64,000 nt of DNA. It comes from Streptomyces tsukubensis (GTDB taxonomy: Bacteria > Actinomycetota > Actinomycetes > Streptomycetales > Streptomycetaceae). Every line of letters starts with the position of its first letter. The first letter of the stretch is position 1. This document shows positions 35,233-45,591 of this stretch, piece by piece. The notes beneath the pieces are model-generated. The model made no database searches and was not told where the DNA came from. It saw nothing but the letters and a program-made list of their open reading frames with translations. Position numbers and translations under genes: made by a program. The DNA lies in NCBI RefSeq assembly GCF_009296025.1, contig NZ_CP045178.1, positions 3,472,001-3,536,000 on the forward strand, written 5' to 3'.

Positions 35233-36231
35233 TCAGGCCGCCGCGTCGAACCCCGTGTCGTGTGCCAGTCGCTTCAGCTCCAGCAGGGCGTGCTTCTCTA
35301 TCTGCCGGATGCGCTCACGGGTCAGGCCGTGCTGCTTGCCGACCTCGGTGAGGGTGCGTTCGCGGCCGTCCTCGATCCCGTACCGCATTTTGATGATGGA
35401 CGCTGTGCGGTCGTCGAGGCGGCCGATCAGTTCGTCCAGTTCCTCACTGCGCAGCAGCGTCATCACGGACTGCTCGGGCGATACGGCCGAGCTGTCCTCC
35501 AGCAGGTCCCCGAACTGGGTCTCACCCTCGTCGTCCACCGACATGTTCAGGGAGACCGGGTCACGCGCCCAGTCCAGGACGTCCGAGACCCGCTCGGGCT
35601 TCGAGTCGAGCTCCGCGGCGATCTCGGTGTGCTCCGGATCGCGTCCGTGCTCACGGTTGAACTCGCGCTGCACACGCCGGATCCTGCCGAGTTCCTCCAC
35701 CAAGTGAACGGGGAGCCTGATGGTGCGCGACTGGTCCGCGATGGACCGCGTGATGGCCTGCCGGATCCACCAGGTCGCATACGTGGAGAACTTGAAGCCC
35801 TTGCGGTAGTCGAACTTCTCGACCGCGCGCACCAGGCCCGCGTTCCCCTCCTGGATGAGGTCGAGCAGCGGGAGACCGCTCCGGGGGTACCGGCGTGCCA
35901 CGGCGACGACCAGCCGGAGGTTGGAGCGAATGAAGACGTCCTTCGCCCGCTCGCTCTCCTCGACTAGCGCTTCCAGCTCCTCGCGGGACGCGTCTTTGGA
36001 GGGGCTCTCCGTCTCTCCGTCGAGGATCTTCTGGGCGAACACACCCGCCTCAATGGTCTGGGACAGCTCGACTTCCTTCGCGGCGTCCAGCAGCGGCGTA
36101 CGCGCGATCTCGTCGAGGTACATACCGACCAGGTCGCGGTCGGCTATCTCCCCGCCTACGGCACGGACACCGCTTGCTCCGCCGGTCTCGCCGGCGGCGG
36201 ACTTACGACGGGCGACGGCACGGGTTGCCAT
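35233..36231 (-). CDS. hrdD: RNA polymerase sigma factor, group 2 (HrdD-like)
   Basis: Protein of 332 residues with regions 1.2, 2, 3 and 4 of sigma-70: [58 protein letters not shown] and [23 protein letters not shown]. It lacks the long N-terminal region of the principal sigma factor HrdB, so it belongs to the non-essential group 2 factors. The N terminus [12 protein letters not shown] and the overall sequence best match HrdD. The ATG at 36231 has AAGGGAG upstream. Confidence 0.9.
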   Translation of the reverse strand: MATRAVARRKSAAGETGGASGVRAVGGEIADRDLVGMYLDEIARTPLLDAAKEVELSQTIEAGVFAQKILDGETESPSKDASREELEALVEESERAKDVFIRSNLRLVVAVARRYPRSGLPLLDLIQEGNAGLVRAVEKFDYRKGFKFSTYATWWIRQAITRSIADQSRTIRLPVHLVEELGRIRRVQREFNREHGRDPEHTEIAAELDSKPERVSDVLDWARDPVSLNMSVDDEGETQFGDLLEDSSAVSPEQSVMTLLRSEELDELIGRLDDRTASIIKMRYGIEDGRERTLTEVGKQHGLTRERIRQIEKHALLELKRLAHDTGFDAAA

Positions 36232-37031
36232 GCGTGCTCCCTTGGGTGAGTGGGTGAGCCTGCTCTGTGCTGGATGCCACACCCTTACTCGGGTGTTCAC
36301 ACCCTTCCGGGTGCCCTGCATCTGATGGAAACAACGACTGGAATCCGGACAGAATTCCCAAGCCGCTCATCAATTTTCGAGATCATGCAGTACCCTGTCC
36401 GGCCGCATGGGGTGTCTGGGACAGCAGATGCCCGTAGAGACGCAGGTCAAGCGGGGAGCCGGAAGGTTTGTCGCCATCCGATCCCCTTACCCGGACCGCC
36501 CTCCCGAATGCCCGAGTCTCGGCCGACGCCCGGTCTCGCACCCCCGCCACCGCACACCTGCCGTCTGTCGTTCGGAGCCGGGGAGCCCGGAGGTACCGAC
36601 TGACGGCACCCGGCCCACGTTCACTTAGCTAGACGGCTCGGGTCCGTCTCCGGTTGCCACGGGGCGCACCCCTAACCGCCTCCGCGTGGAGCGCTTCGTC
36701 ACACCGGCCCCGGCTTCCGCGCCTCCACCGCGCACCACGCATACCCGCCACGCGGTCGTACGCGGGCGTGGCGGGTCGTCGGGGGTCGCCGTGCCTCTCC
36801 GTGCGGGACGCCCACGGGGGCGGGCGGGTGTCGATGCGGACGTGTCACACGAGACGCGCACGGGGATGCGTGCGGATGCGGACACCGTCACGCACCGGAC
36901 CCGCTCACGCGGAGGCCCCGGCGTCACGGCAAGACCGCTAAAGGTGGGAACAGGCGGGGCCCAACAGATCAGTCGTCACGGGGAAGCCGTCACGGGGAAG
37001 CCGTCACGGGGAAGCTCCCACGAGAAAGCCG
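36232..37031. other. Long intergenic stretch with short repeats
   Basis: About 800 bases between hrdD and the PPOX gene. The first about 150 bases must hold the hrdD promoter(s). At about 36973-37030, a 15-base unit (GTCACGGGGAAGCC) is repeated about three to four times just past the PPOX stop. Open frames here do not resemble proteins. Confidence 0.5.
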
Positions 37032-37451
37032 TTACAGGGAGCCCAGGTCGGCGCCGAGCCAGTGTTCCGGCCTCAGGCGCAGGGTGACGCTGTCAGCGAC
37101 GCCGCTGGACTTCACATAGGAGTCGGCGGTCTCGGCCGGGAGGTAGCGGGCCGCCATCGCGGTCAATTCGTCCAGGGTGGTCGGCGTGGTGGAGACCACC
37201 GGCCCCTCCACCGACACGTACCGGATGGTCGGCTCCAGCCGCTGGGCCATCAACGTGAAGCGTCCCGCGTCTGCGATCAGCCGCGCCTTGCGGGATTCCC
37301 GGCCGGTGAGGACGACGAGATCGCCGCCGGGCTCGTAGGAGTACCAAATGGGCACGTTCAGCGGGCCTCGGCCCTCACCGGCGGCCACAGCGATGGCACC
37401 GATGTGAACCTCGGCCAGGAAATCCTCGCGTTCCTTCGCGCTCAGCGACAT
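37032..37451 (-). CDS. PPOX-class flavin/F420-dependent oxidoreductase
   Basis: Protein of 139 residues with the split-barrel fold: an N-terminal EREDFLAEVHIGAIAVA strand, PIWYSYEPGGDLVVLTGRESRKARLI (cofactor-binding strand pair) and IRYVSVEGPV. It resembles pyridoxamine-phosphate-oxidase-like proteins of actinobacteria that bind FMN or F420. The substrate is unknown. It stands alone. Confidence 0.8.
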   Translation of the reverse strand: MSLSAKEREDFLAEVHIGAIAVAAGEGRGPLNVPIWYSYEPGGDLVVLTGRESRKARLIADAGRFTLMAQRLEPTIRYVSVEGPVVSTTPTTLDELTAMAARYLPAETADSYVKSSGVADSVTLRLRPEHWLGADLGSL

Positions 37452-37891
37452 GACGGCTCCCTCATCTCAGTCATCTCATCCAACTCACACGGTCCCCGGC
37501 GTCTCCGGGTCCCCCGCACCCCTGCCTACCTCCGGGTTTTTCTACTTCCGGACTTCCGGACTTACGAATTTGCGGGCTTCGGACCTCCGGGCTTGGACAA
37601 CGGCCACGCACTCGCGACCGTTCACGCTCCACACGATCACGTTTGGCCACACGCTCAGTGACGAACGCAACCCCGAGCGCAATCCAGCGTGATCCCTGAC
37701 ACATCGGTCAACGCCCGGTACTCGCTTGGTGTTCCCGTCACTTCAAGTCACTTCAGATCACCCCAGGTCGCTTCAAGGTCGCCTCAGGGTCGCTCCAGGA
37801 GGCCCGGGGCATCGGTCCGGCCGGATCAGCCGGACGACCTAGGGCTACGGTCCGTTACGGAACTGATCCCCTCCGTTCTACGGTGCCTGGT
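37452..37891. other. Intergenic stretch with 10-11 bp repeats
   Basis: About 440 bases. Between about 37737 and 37800 the motif TCACTTCA/TCGCTTCA is repeated five or six times at 10-12 base steps. No gene is seen. Confidence 0.5.
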
Positions 37892-39124
37892 ATGGCAGAA
37901 GACGCAGGACCATCCGTGGTGCGGCGTGAGGACGACGGCGCCCTCGACGAGGCATTGCAACGGCTGCACGCCCTGGGCCCCGAGTACCGAGGCAGACTGA
38001 GCAACCACGGACCGATGGTGGTGGAGGCCCTGGTCAGGGGTGGTGACTCGGCGTCGGTACACCGTTGGCTCGACCACTACCGCTGCAAGCTGGAGGACCT
38101 TCCAACCGCCGGGGATCCGGTGACGGACGCCAACTGGCGCGAGGCCCTCGGCCGCACCGGGAGGTTCACGGACTGGACCCGCTACTTCGAACAGCGGGCA
38201 GCCGAGCACCCCTGGCGGAGTGTGCTCGCCGAGTGGTGGCCCCGGCTGCTGCCGGGTATCGCCGAGGGGTCCACGCATCCGGTGATCCGTACCGGCCACG
38301 CCGTACGCACGCTGCTCTCAGACGAGGCCACCGGGGCGGGGGCGCCGACCGCGCCACGCCTGACGGAGCTGGCGCACGCCCTCGGCTACTGGGCCGCGCG
38401 CAGCAGGCCGCTGCCTCGCATCGCCTCGTTCCCCGCTCCACGCTCCGCCGCGAGCGCGCTGGCCGCCGTACCTCTCGTACGGGAGCAGGAGGGCAGTCTG
38501 CCCGAGCGGTTCGCCCAAATCACGGCGCTTCCCTCCTGGCCGGCGCCGGGGACGCCGCCGTCACTCACGCACCGGGCGAGTGCGGGCGACCCCGGGGTCG
38601 ACCGCGGCTCGGACACGGACACCTCGGGTCTGAACGGCCCGGGTCTGGACACCTCGGGTCTGAACGGCCCGCGTCCGAACAGCCCGGGCCTGAACGGCTC
38701 GGCTCTGAACGGCTCGGATGCCGAAGCCCTGCTGAAGGAGCTGGTCGAGGCGGCCGTGCACCGCTATCTCACACACGGCCACGGAGAGCCGGTCATGCTC
38801 GTGCACTCGGCGACGGCCCCCAACGCCGTACTGCGGGTCCTGCCCGCCCTGCCCCGCGAGCTGTGGCCAGCGAGTCTGGCCGCCGCATGGACGGCGAGCG
38901 CGGCGGTGACGGCCGCGTACACCCTGTCGGTGGCCGAAGCCCGGCCGGCCGCGAGGGTCCTGGAAAGAGCGGGGGCGCCGGCTCCGGAGGAGATCTCCGC
39001 ACGGGCGGCGGCACACGGCAATGATCACGCGATCAAGTTCGCCGACACCGCGCTCGACGTGGGCGGACCTCTCGCGCGGGCCGCGGCCCTGCGCGCGGTC
39101 GAACTCGCAGAGCCGTTCTTCTGA
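37892..39124 (+). CDS. Questin-oxidase-like (DUF4243) protein
   Basis: Protein of 410 residues. It has the questin oxidase family pattern: LDEALQRLHALGPEYRGRLSNHGPMVVEAL at the N terminus, WLDHYRCKLE, then VIRTGHAVRTLL with a central His and DHAIKFADTAL near the end. In fungi the family opens an anthraquinone ring; bacterial members are mostly uncharacterised. A linker at about 225-275 holds repeats of the SGLNGP type. ATG 37892 is preferred over GTG 37883. Confidence 0.75.
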   Translation: MAEDAGPSVVRREDDGALDEALQRLHALGPEYRGRLSNHGPMVVEALVRGGDSASVHRWLDHYRCKLEDLPTAGDPVTDANWREALGRTGRFTDWTRYFEQRAAEHPWRSVLAEWWPRLLPGIAEGSTHPVIRTGHAVRTLLSDEATGAGAPTAPRLTELAHALGYWAARSRPLPRIASFPAPRSAASALAAVPLVREQEGSLPERFAQITALPSWPAPGTPPSLTHRASAGDPGVDRGSDTDTSGLNGPGLDTSGLNGPRPNSPGLNGSALNGSDAEALLKELVEAAVHRYLTHGHGEPVMLVHSATAPNAVLRVLPALPRELWPASLAAAWTASAAVTAAYTLSVAEARPAARVLERAGAPAPEEISARAAAHGNDHAIKFADTALDVGGPLARAAALRAVELAEPFF

Positions 39125-39203
39125 GTCCGGGCGGGTCACCCGGCCTGACCGAGACCTACCACCCACGGCCCGCGCCCAAGCGGCCAGGCGCCCCCACCGC
39201 CCC

Positions 39204-40010
39204 TCACTGGGTTTGTCGACCGAACTGGACGGACCGCTTGGCGAGCCCCATCCAGAAGCCGTCGATGACGGAACGCTGGGTGTCCAGCTCGCCGACGGCG
39301 TCCGCCGCGCCCATCGTCACGAAGAGAGGAGCGAAGTGCTCGGTACGGGGGTGGGCGAGGCGTCCCGCCGGCGACTTTCGCTCGAAGTCCAGCAACGCGT
39401 CGACATCGCCCTTGTCGAGCGCCCGGTGTCCCCAGTCGTCGAACTCCGCCGACCATCCCGGAGTGCCGTCGTGCCGCAGCGCGGCCAGATTGTGGGTGAA
39501 GAAGCCGCTGCCCACGATCAGCACGCCCTCGTCGCGCAGTGGGGCCAGTTTGCGCCCGATGTCCATGAGCCGACGCGGGTCAAGCGTGGGCAGCGACATC
39601 TGGAGGACGGGGATGTCCGCGTCGGGATACATCTCGACAAGGGGTACGTACGCGCCGTGGTCGAGGCCACGGTCCGGCATGTCCTGCACGGGCGTGCCCG
39701 CCCCGCGCAACAGCTTGCGTACGGAGTCGGCGAGCCTGGGAGCGCCAGGAGCCTCGTACCGTACGCGGTAGTAGTGCTCGGGGAAGCCCCAGAAGTCGTA
39801 CACGAGCGGTTCCGTGGTGGTGGCCGACAGGGCGAGCGGCGCCTCCTCCCAGTGGGCGGAGACCATAAGGACCGACTTGGGCACGGGCAGCGTCTCGGAC
39901 CAGTCGGCCAGTTCGCCCGGCCAGACCGGATCGTCCGCCAGCGGCGGGGCGCCATGACTGAGGTAGAGAGTGGGCATGCGCCCCGGGGCGGACGCGGAGG
40001 CTGTGGTCAT
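39204..40010 (-). CDS. DODA/LigB-type extradiol dioxygenase
   Basis: Protein of 268 residues of the LigB superfamily. The probable metal and catalytic histidines lie in YLSHGAPP, VSAHWE, GLDHGAYVPL, FFTHNL and RTEHFAPL. This group includes plant DOPA dioxygenase and bacterial YgiD. They open catechol-type rings. The ATG at 40010 has AAGGAA upstream. It is divergent from a MarR gene, with an inverted repeat in the shared promoter region. Confidence 0.85.
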   Translation of the reverse strand: MTTASASAPGRMPTLYLSHGAPPLADDPVWPGELADWSETLPVPKSVLMVSAHWEEAPLALSATTTEPLVYDFWGFPEHYYRVRYEAPGAPRLADSVRKLLRGAGTPVQDMPDRGLDHGAYVPLVEMYPDADIPVLQMSLPTLDPRRLMDIGRKLAPLRDEGVLIVGSGFFTHNLAALRHDGTPGWSAEFDDWGHRALDKGDVDALLDFERKSPAGRLAHPRTEHFAPLFVTMGAADAVGELDTQRSVIDGFWMGLAKRSVQFGRQTQ

Positions 40011-40172
40011 GTCGGTTCCTTGGGTGTGCGGCGGCCACGGGCCACGTGACCGTGCGGGGTTACCGGGAGCCGGCCGGACGGACGGGTTCCGGATACCTGA
40101 TGTCCGGCACCGGGGTACCGGGCATCTGTCACTCGGTGCTCAGCGCTCGGTGTCCGGCACCTGGATGGAGTG

Positions 40173-40186
40173 CTTGAAGTATCAAG
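40173..40186. promoter_or_regulatory. Inverted repeat in dioxygenase-MarR gap
   Basis: CTTGA (40173-40177) and TCAAG (40182-40186) flank AGTA. The site is in the 254-base divergent promoter region, in a locally AT-rich part, and resembles a MarR operator. A further AT-rich stretch (GTTTAAGCTTCAAT) lies at about 40216. Confidence 0.5.
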
Positions 40187-40264
40187 TTCCCTCTCTTACG
40201 AGGGTACGCGCAGTTTGTTTAAGCTTCAATAAGGGCGCACGAAGGCGCACAGGAAGAGGACCTC

Positions 40265-40933
40265 ATGACGACGACACCTGTCTCCGCGCCGGAGAGCGAC
40301 CGGCAGACCGGCACCGACACCGGGCGGAACTCCGGGCAGTACTCCGGTCGGAATAACGGGCGGAACCCCGCTCGGCACTCGGGCGAGGACCGGGCACCCG
40401 ACGCCCGCCGAGCCACGAGCCCGGACGGGACACCGGGCGCCACGGAACCGCGCTGGCTGAGCGATGAGGAGCAGCACACCTGGCAGGCGTATCTGCACGC
40501 CACCACGCTGCTGGAGGACCACCTCGATCGCCAGCTCCAGCGGGACGCCAAGATGCCGCACGTCTACTACGGGCTGCTCGCCCAGCTCTCCGGCGCGCCG
40601 CACGGGCGGCTCCGGATGACCGAGCTGGCCAAGAACGCCAAGATCACCCGCTCCCGTCTCTCACACGCCGTCGCGAGGCTCGAAGGCAACGGCTGGGTAC
40701 GCAGGGAGGACTGTCCCTCCGACAAGCGCGGGCAGTTCGCCGTACTGACGGACGACGGGCGGGCGATGCTGCGCGAGATCGCGCCGGGGCACGTGGCGGC
40801 CGTCAGGCAGGCGCTGTTCGACCGGCTCACGTCCCAGCAACAGCAGTCCCTGGGCGAGATCATGCGGATCATCGCGGGAGGACTTCAGCCGGGCGGTACG
40901 GGGGCGGACGCGGATCTGCCCTGGCTGCGCTGA
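40265..40933 (+). CDS. MarR-family transcriptional regulator
   Basis: Protein of 222 residues. After a 60-residue hydrophilic N-terminal tail comes a typical MarR domain: VYYGLLAQLSGAPHGRLRMTELAKNAKITRSRLSHAVARLEGNGWVRRE and the wing CPSDKRGQFAVLT. ATG 40265 has GAGGA before it. It probably represses itself and the divergent dioxygenase in response to a phenolic compound; the ligand is inferred. Confidence 0.85.
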   Translation: MTTTPVSAPESDRQTGTDTGRNSGQYSGRNNGRNPARHSGEDRAPDARRATSPDGTPGATEPRWLSDEEQHTWQAYLHATTLLEDHLDRQLQRDAKMPHVYYGLLAQLSGAPHGRLRMTELAKNAKITRSRLSHAVARLEGNGWVRREDCPSDKRGQFAVLTDDGRAMLREIAPGHVAAVRQALFDRLTSQQQQSLGEIMRIIAGGLQPGGTGADADLPWLR

Positions 40934-41070
40934 GAGCGCGGCCAGGGCAGAGGTCCTGGGGGGGGAGTCCCTAGTACTGCCGGATACCTCGGTGCGGGGT
41001 GCCCGGTACCGACGTACGTAAGTGTGCGAGGGAGGGGCGGCGACCGGACTCGGCCACCGCCCCTTCGGGT

Positions 41071-42648
41071 TCAGTGCGCGATGACCGGAACCAGGAACTC
41101 GTCCTCGATCTCGGCGTCGAGGTCGGCGTCCGCGCCCTTGTTGTCGCCGCCACCGGAGGCGACGGGGCCGCCCTGGTGGCCGGTGTTGATCAGGGTCAGC
41201 GCGATGGCCGCAGCGACGAGCAGAATGCCGACGGCCCACCAGATGGCGTGGCTGTAGCCGTTGACCATGGCCTGGGCCTGGAGCAGCTTCGCGTTGGAAG
41301 CGCCCGCCGCGTGCGACGTCAGGTACGCCGTGGTGGCGGAGGCGGCGATGGTGTTCAGCAGAGCCGTACCGATCGCGCCGCCCACCTGCTGCGAGGTGTT
41401 GACCATCGCGGAGGCGACACCCGCGTCACGCGGCTGCACGCCGTGCGTGGCGAGGGACATGGCGGGCATGAAGGCCGTACCCATGCCGAGGCCCAGCATC
41501 AGGATGGCCGGCAGGACCAGCGTCGCGTAGTTGGAGCCGATCTCCATCTGCGTGAGGACCAGCATGCCGCCCGCGGCGAGGATGAAGCCGGGGCCCATCA
41601 GGAAGCGCGGCGGCACCCTGTTCATCAGCCGGGCGCCGATCTGGGTGGAGCCCGTGATCATGCCCGCGACCATGGGGAGGAAGGCGAAGCCGGTCTTGAC
41701 CGGCGAGTACCCCTTGACGACCTGGAGGTAGAAGGTCAGGAAGAGGAAGAGGCCGAACATCGCGATGATCGCGAGCCCCAGCGAGGCGTAGACCCCGCCG
41801 CGGTTGCGGTCGGTGACGACGCGCAGGGGCAGCAGCGGTGCCTTGACCTTGGACTCGGTGATCAGGAAGGCGCCGAGCAGGACCGCGGAGGCGACGAACA
41901 TGCCGATGGTGACCGGGTCGGACCAACCCGCGGACTCGGCGCGGGTGAAGCCGTAGACGAGCGAGACGAGACCCAGTGTCGAGAGCACCACACCGGGGAT
42001 GTCGAGCGAAGCGCGGTTGCGCGAACCGACCGGCTCACGGATCACGAAGTAGGCGCCGACAAGGGCGACGACCGCGAACGGCACGTTGACGAAGAACGTC
42101 CAGCGCCAGTTCAGGTACTCGGTGAGGAAACCGCCGAGGATCAGGCCGACGGCGCCGCCGCCACCCGCGATGGCACCGAAGATGCCGAACGCCTTGGCGC
42201 GCTCCTTGGCCTGGGTGAAGGAGACCGCGAGCAGGGAGAGCGCGGCGGGCGCGAGCAGAGCGCCGAAGACCCCCTGGAGTGCGCGCGAGCCGAACATCAT
42301 GACCTGCCCGGTCGCGGCCCCACCGAGCGCGGACGCGAGAGCGAAGCCGATGAGGCCGATCATGAAGGTGCGCTTACGGCCCCACATGTCGGCGATCCGG
42401 CCACCGAAGAGCAGCAGACCGCCGAAGGCGAGGGCGTAGGCCGTGATGACCCACTGCCGGTTGGCGTCGGATATTCCGAGGTCGGTCTGCGCGTGCGGCA
42501 GTGCGATGTTCACGATCGTCGAGTCGAGTACGACCATGAGCTGGGCGAGGGCGATGAAGACGAGTGCCTTCCAGCGCCGGGGATCCGGAAGGGCCGGATC
42601 GACCGCGAGGCCGGCCGGGGTCCCGGAAGTACGGGCTGTTTTCGACAT
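41071..42648 (-). CDS. MFS transporter, DHA2 (EmrB/QacA) family
   Basis: Protein of 525 residues with 14 membrane segments. It has VVLDSTIVNIALPHAQTDLG (first-helix motif of the DHA2 family), GGRIADMWGRKRTFMIG (motif A), and a short acidic C-terminal tail. It probably exports a toxic compound. The ATG at 42648 has GGTGGAC upstream; GTG 42660 is an alternative. A TetR gene about 570 bases upstream on the same strand is the likely regulator. Confidence 0.9.
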   Translation of the reverse strand: MSKTARTSGTPAGLAVDPALPDPRRWKALVFIALAQLMVVLDSTIVNIALPHAQTDLGISDANRQWVITAYALAFGGLLLFGGRIADMWGRKRTFMIGLIGFALASALGGAATGQVMMFGSRALQGVFGALLAPAALSLLAVSFTQAKERAKAFGIFGAIAGGGGAVGLILGGFLTEYLNWRWTFFVNVPFAVVALVGAYFVIREPVGSRNRASLDIPGVVLSTLGLVSLVYGFTRAESAGWSDPVTIGMFVASAVLLGAFLITESKVKAPLLPLRVVTDRNRGGVYASLGLAIIAMFGLFLFLTFYLQVVKGYSPVKTGFAFLPMVAGMITGSTQIGARLMNRVPPRFLMGPGFILAAGGMLVLTQMEIGSNYATLVLPAILMLGLGMGTAFMPAMSLATHGVQPRDAGVASAMVNTSQQVGGAIGTALLNTIAASATTAYLTSHAAGASNAKLLQAQAMVNGYSHAIWWAVGILLVAAAIALTLINTGHQGGPVASGGGDNKGADADLDAEIEDEFLVPVIAH

Positions 42649-43219
42649 GAAGCTGTCCACCTAGGGGCGCTGAGAATGAAAGTGAGGAAGGTGTCCGGTG
42701 AGGAAGATGTCCGGCTACGTGACCGGCGTCGGGGTCGGTCGTGTCCGGCACCGGAGCCGGGCGTGGCCCTCATCGGGGCCGGTCGTATCCGGGTAGGTCC
42801 CGTCCGACGGCAGGCCGCTTCGTGCGGCCTTGAAGACGTGACCTGCCGTCCCCGCTCCACGTGCGACGTCGCACGGAGGGGATCGGCTGTGGGTGGTGGT
42901 GTGGTCTGAAAGTGGCTGGTGGTGAAGAAGAGGGTGGTGAGGAAGAGAGAGTGGTGAGGGTGGTCCGAGTCAAAAGGGTTCGGCGGGAGGCGCTGATACA
43001 GGTGGGGCGGGGCATCCGACTGACACTGGCTGCTCGACCGAGGCCGGCCCCCCGATCGGGACTGGCCGCCTGATCGGGACTGGCCGCCTGATCGGAACCC
43101 GCCGCGGGTCACGGCAAATCACTGCGAACCGCGAATCACCGGGGACCGCGGACCGCGGATCGCCACGAATCACCGCGGATCAGCACCCGCGCAACGTCAA
43201 CGTCAACATCGTCGTGGAG
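42649..43219. other. Repeat-rich intergenic stretch
   Basis: About 570 bases between the TetR and MFS genes. It contains direct repeats GATCGGGACTGGCCGCCT (at about 43055 and 43072) and, at about 42690-42750, several GTCCGG/GAGGAAG units. At about 42900-42960 there is a purine-rich G/A run. It may contain the exporter promoter and operators, but no clear palindrome is seen. Confidence 0.5.
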
Positions 43220-43885
43220 TCAACATCCCCGTAGCGCCTCCAGGGTCACGGCTTCGCCGGGCAGTACGGAACGCGCGGGCGCCCGTAGTCCGTCCAGGAA
43301 AAGCTGTAGATGGCGATGAACGAATCGGTCGTTCCCCACACAGCACGTGCCCGGTAGTGGCCGGGTGAGCTGGGTGAGGCTGACGAGTAGATCTCCGACG
43401 GTGACGTCGTCGCGCAGCTGCCCCGCCGCGCGAGCCCGCTCCATGATCGTCCTGACTCCGCTGTCGAGCCGGTCACGGGTGGCGAGCAGATCCGGGTGGT
43501 CTTCACTGAAGGCCGCGGAAAGCATGGGACAGATCGCGCCGATCCGCTCGTCCACCGCGGCGTGCGCGAAGCGGCGCAGCCCGTCGAACGCGTCCGCGTC
43601 CTCGGCCAGAGCCTCCTCCACGAGCGCCGCGATGCGGTCCATGACGGACAGGACGACGTATCCCATCAGGTCGTCGCGGTCGGGGAAGTGCCGGTAGAGC
43701 GTGGCGTTGCCGACTCCGGCGCGCCGCGCGACCTCATCGAGAGGCACTTCCGTGCCGTGCTCGACGATCATCTCGCGTGCGGCGGTGACGATCCGCTCCC
43801 GGTTGCGCAGAGCGTCGGCCCGCGGCCGGGCGGCCCGGCGCTGCACTGTGGTCGCGGCTCCCACTGCGGCACTTCCCTTCGTCAT
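43220..43885 (-). CDS. TetR-family transcriptional regulator
   Basis: Protein of 221 residues with the TetR DNA-binding domain in residues 30-80: ERIVTAAREMIVEHGTEVPLDEVARRAGVGNATLYRHFPDRDDLMG. The C-terminal domain is the usual ligand-binding helical bundle. It probably represses the MFS exporter gene downstream on the same strand. Confidence 0.85.
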   Translation of the reverse strand: MTKGSAAVGAATTVQRRAARPRADALRNRERIVTAAREMIVEHGTEVPLDEVARRAGVGNATLYRHFPDRDDLMGYVVLSVMDRIAALVEEALAEDADAFDGLRRFAHAAVDERIGAICPMLSAAFSEDHPDLLATRDRLDSGVRTIMERARAAGQLRDDVTVGDLLVSLTQLTRPLPGTCCVGNDRFVHRHLQLFLDGLRAPARSVLPGEAVTLEALRGC

Positions 43886-44286
43886 TGTGCGTCGTCGTCA
43901 TAGGTCTTGCGTTGTGTGTGTCGCCCCGTAGCGGCGTCCGGATGAAGCGTGAAGCTCCCCGTAGCAGCGTCCGGCTGAACACGGGTGTGAACACGAGCGT
44001 GAACACGGCATCGCGGACGTTCCGCGAGCGCGATCCGCTGGTGTGCTCCGCCTGCCAACGCGCACCGTCATCACGATCCGGGGAAGTACTCCCCGCTTCG
44101 CGCCGACACAGGTTCTAAACGGGGATGGCCTCCCCACTTATTTCCCCTGACGTATGTGACCTGGATCACAAAGAAACCCACGATCGGTCGCACCCAGCGA
44201 GCGTCCGCGCACTCCTCGTCCGAGGGTGATCGAACAGGGTGCAGCTTTGCAGGCCAGGCGGCTGCCGCGGAACGGAAGGCCGTCGC
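43886..44286. other. Divergent promoter region
   Basis: About 400 bases between the TetR and metalloprotease genes. The motif CCCGTAGCGGCGTCCGG (43923) is repeated in slightly changed form at 43956 (CCCGTAGCAGCGTCCGG), as a 33-base direct repeat that could be a TetR operator pair. No gene is seen. Confidence 0.45.
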
Positions 44287-45591
44287 ATGAAGCCGATCAG
44301 CCGGACCCGTCCCGCCACCGGGCGGATAGGAAGAACCCGCCGCTACGTGGCTCTCTCCTCGCTGGCAGCCCTCACCCTCGCCATCGGATTCACCACGTCG
44401 GCGAGTACGGGACAGCTGATGGACACCTCCGCCACGGCGGCGGGGCCGGTCTCGACGGCCCGCGCCACCGCCCTGGGACCCTGCATGATCAGCGGCGCCC
44501 TGGGCGTCCAGATGTCCGAGGGGCTGCCCACGGGCCCCGGCTACACCCGTTCCACCGGTACGGTCCACGCGCTGACACTCATGATCGACTTCTCCGACGC
44601 CCCGGGCGAGGGCAGTGCGGACGCCCGGCTCGCCGAGTTCTTCCCCCAGACCAGCGAGTGGTTCCGTACGAGTTCCTACGGCCGCCTCGACTACCGCCCC
44701 GAGGTACCCGTCAAGGGCTGGCTTCGGATGCCCAAGCCGTTCGCGGCGTACGGCATAGAGCGGGGCGCCCCCTTCGAGCCCGGCTACCGCGACCTGGTCA
44801 ACGACCTGGTGGCGACCGCCGACCCGGAGGTGGACTTCCGCGAGTACGACATGGTCAACGTGCTGGTCACTCCGAACGCCGGCCCGTCCGCCCTGGACAC
44901 CGTCCTGTCGGTCACCTTCGCGGGCAACCAGGAGGCACCCATCGCGGACGGCGTACCCATCTCGAACGCGTCCTTCGTCTACAGCCGCCAGGACGACGGA
45001 TCGGGCTCGTACACCCAGACCGGCTACCGGGTACTGCCGCACGAGAACGGCCACGTCTTCGGCCTGCCCGACCTCTACACGCAGAACGGCGGGGGCGCGG
45101 CCGGGCACTGGGACATCATGAGCGAGGACTGGGGCGCCAGCAACGACCTGTTCGCCTGGCACAAGTGGAAGCTCGGCTGGCTGGACGACAACCAGGTGAG
45201 CTGCGCCTCCGCCCCCGGCGCCACGGAGCACAAGCTCACCCCGCTGGCCGAGCGCGGTGGCACGAAGCTGGCGTTCGTACCCCTCAACTCCAAGTCGGGC
45301 TACGCGATCGAGCTGCGCACCCACGCGGGCAACGACGAAGCGGTCTGCCGGCCCGGGGTACTCATCTACCGCGTCAACGCCAACGTCGACACCGGCCGAG
45401 GGCCGATCAAGGTGATGGACAGCACCAAGGACAGCGGCGGCTGCACGCGCCGCCCCAACGTCCAGGCCGAACTGTCGGACGCGACGTACACGCCGGGCGA
45501 GACCTTCACGGACAAGAAGCGGCACATCAGCATCGCGGTGACGTCGGCGGGCAAGTCGGGCGAGTACAGGGTGCGGGTGACGAGGCCCTGA
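44287..45591 (+). CDS. Secreted M6-family metalloprotease
   Basis: Protein of 434 residues. A signal peptide (RRYVALSSLAALTLAIGF after a basic start, with a twin Arg) directs export. The catalytic zinc site HENGHVFGLPDLY is at 45040-45054 onward, an HExxH variant of the M6 immune-inhibitor-A family, followed by GHWDIMSEDWG, the M6 Met-turn region. It probably degrades extracellular protein. ATG 44287 has GGAAGG upstream; 16 residues of upstream open frame are unlikely to be translated. Confidence 0.85.
   Translation: MKPISRTRPATGRIGRTRRYVALSSLAALTLAIGFTTSASTGQLMDTSATAAGPVSTARATALGPCMISGALGVQMSEGLPTGPGYTRSTGTVHALTLMIDFSDAPGEGSADARLAEFFPQTSEWFRTSSYGRLDYRPEVPVKGWLRMPKPFAAYGIERGAPFEPGYRDLVNDLVATADPEVDFREYDMVNVLVTPNAGPSALDTVLSVTFAGNQEAPIADGVPISNASFVYSRQDDGSGSYTQTGYRVLPHENGHVFGLPDLYTQNGGGAAGHWDIMSEDWGASNDLFAWHKWKLGWLDDNQVSCASAPGATEHKLTPLAERGGTKLAFVPLNSKSGYAIELRTHAGNDEAVCRPGVLIYRVNANVDTGRGPIKVMDSTKDSGGCTRRPNVQAELSDATYTPGETFTDKKRHISIAVTSAGKSGEYRVRVTRP

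Noticed and set aside
39204..43885. Biosynthetic gene cluster around the dioxygenase and exporter
   Set aside because: The genes are two separate regulator/enzyme and regulator/exporter pairs; no synthase, carrier or tailoring set is present.
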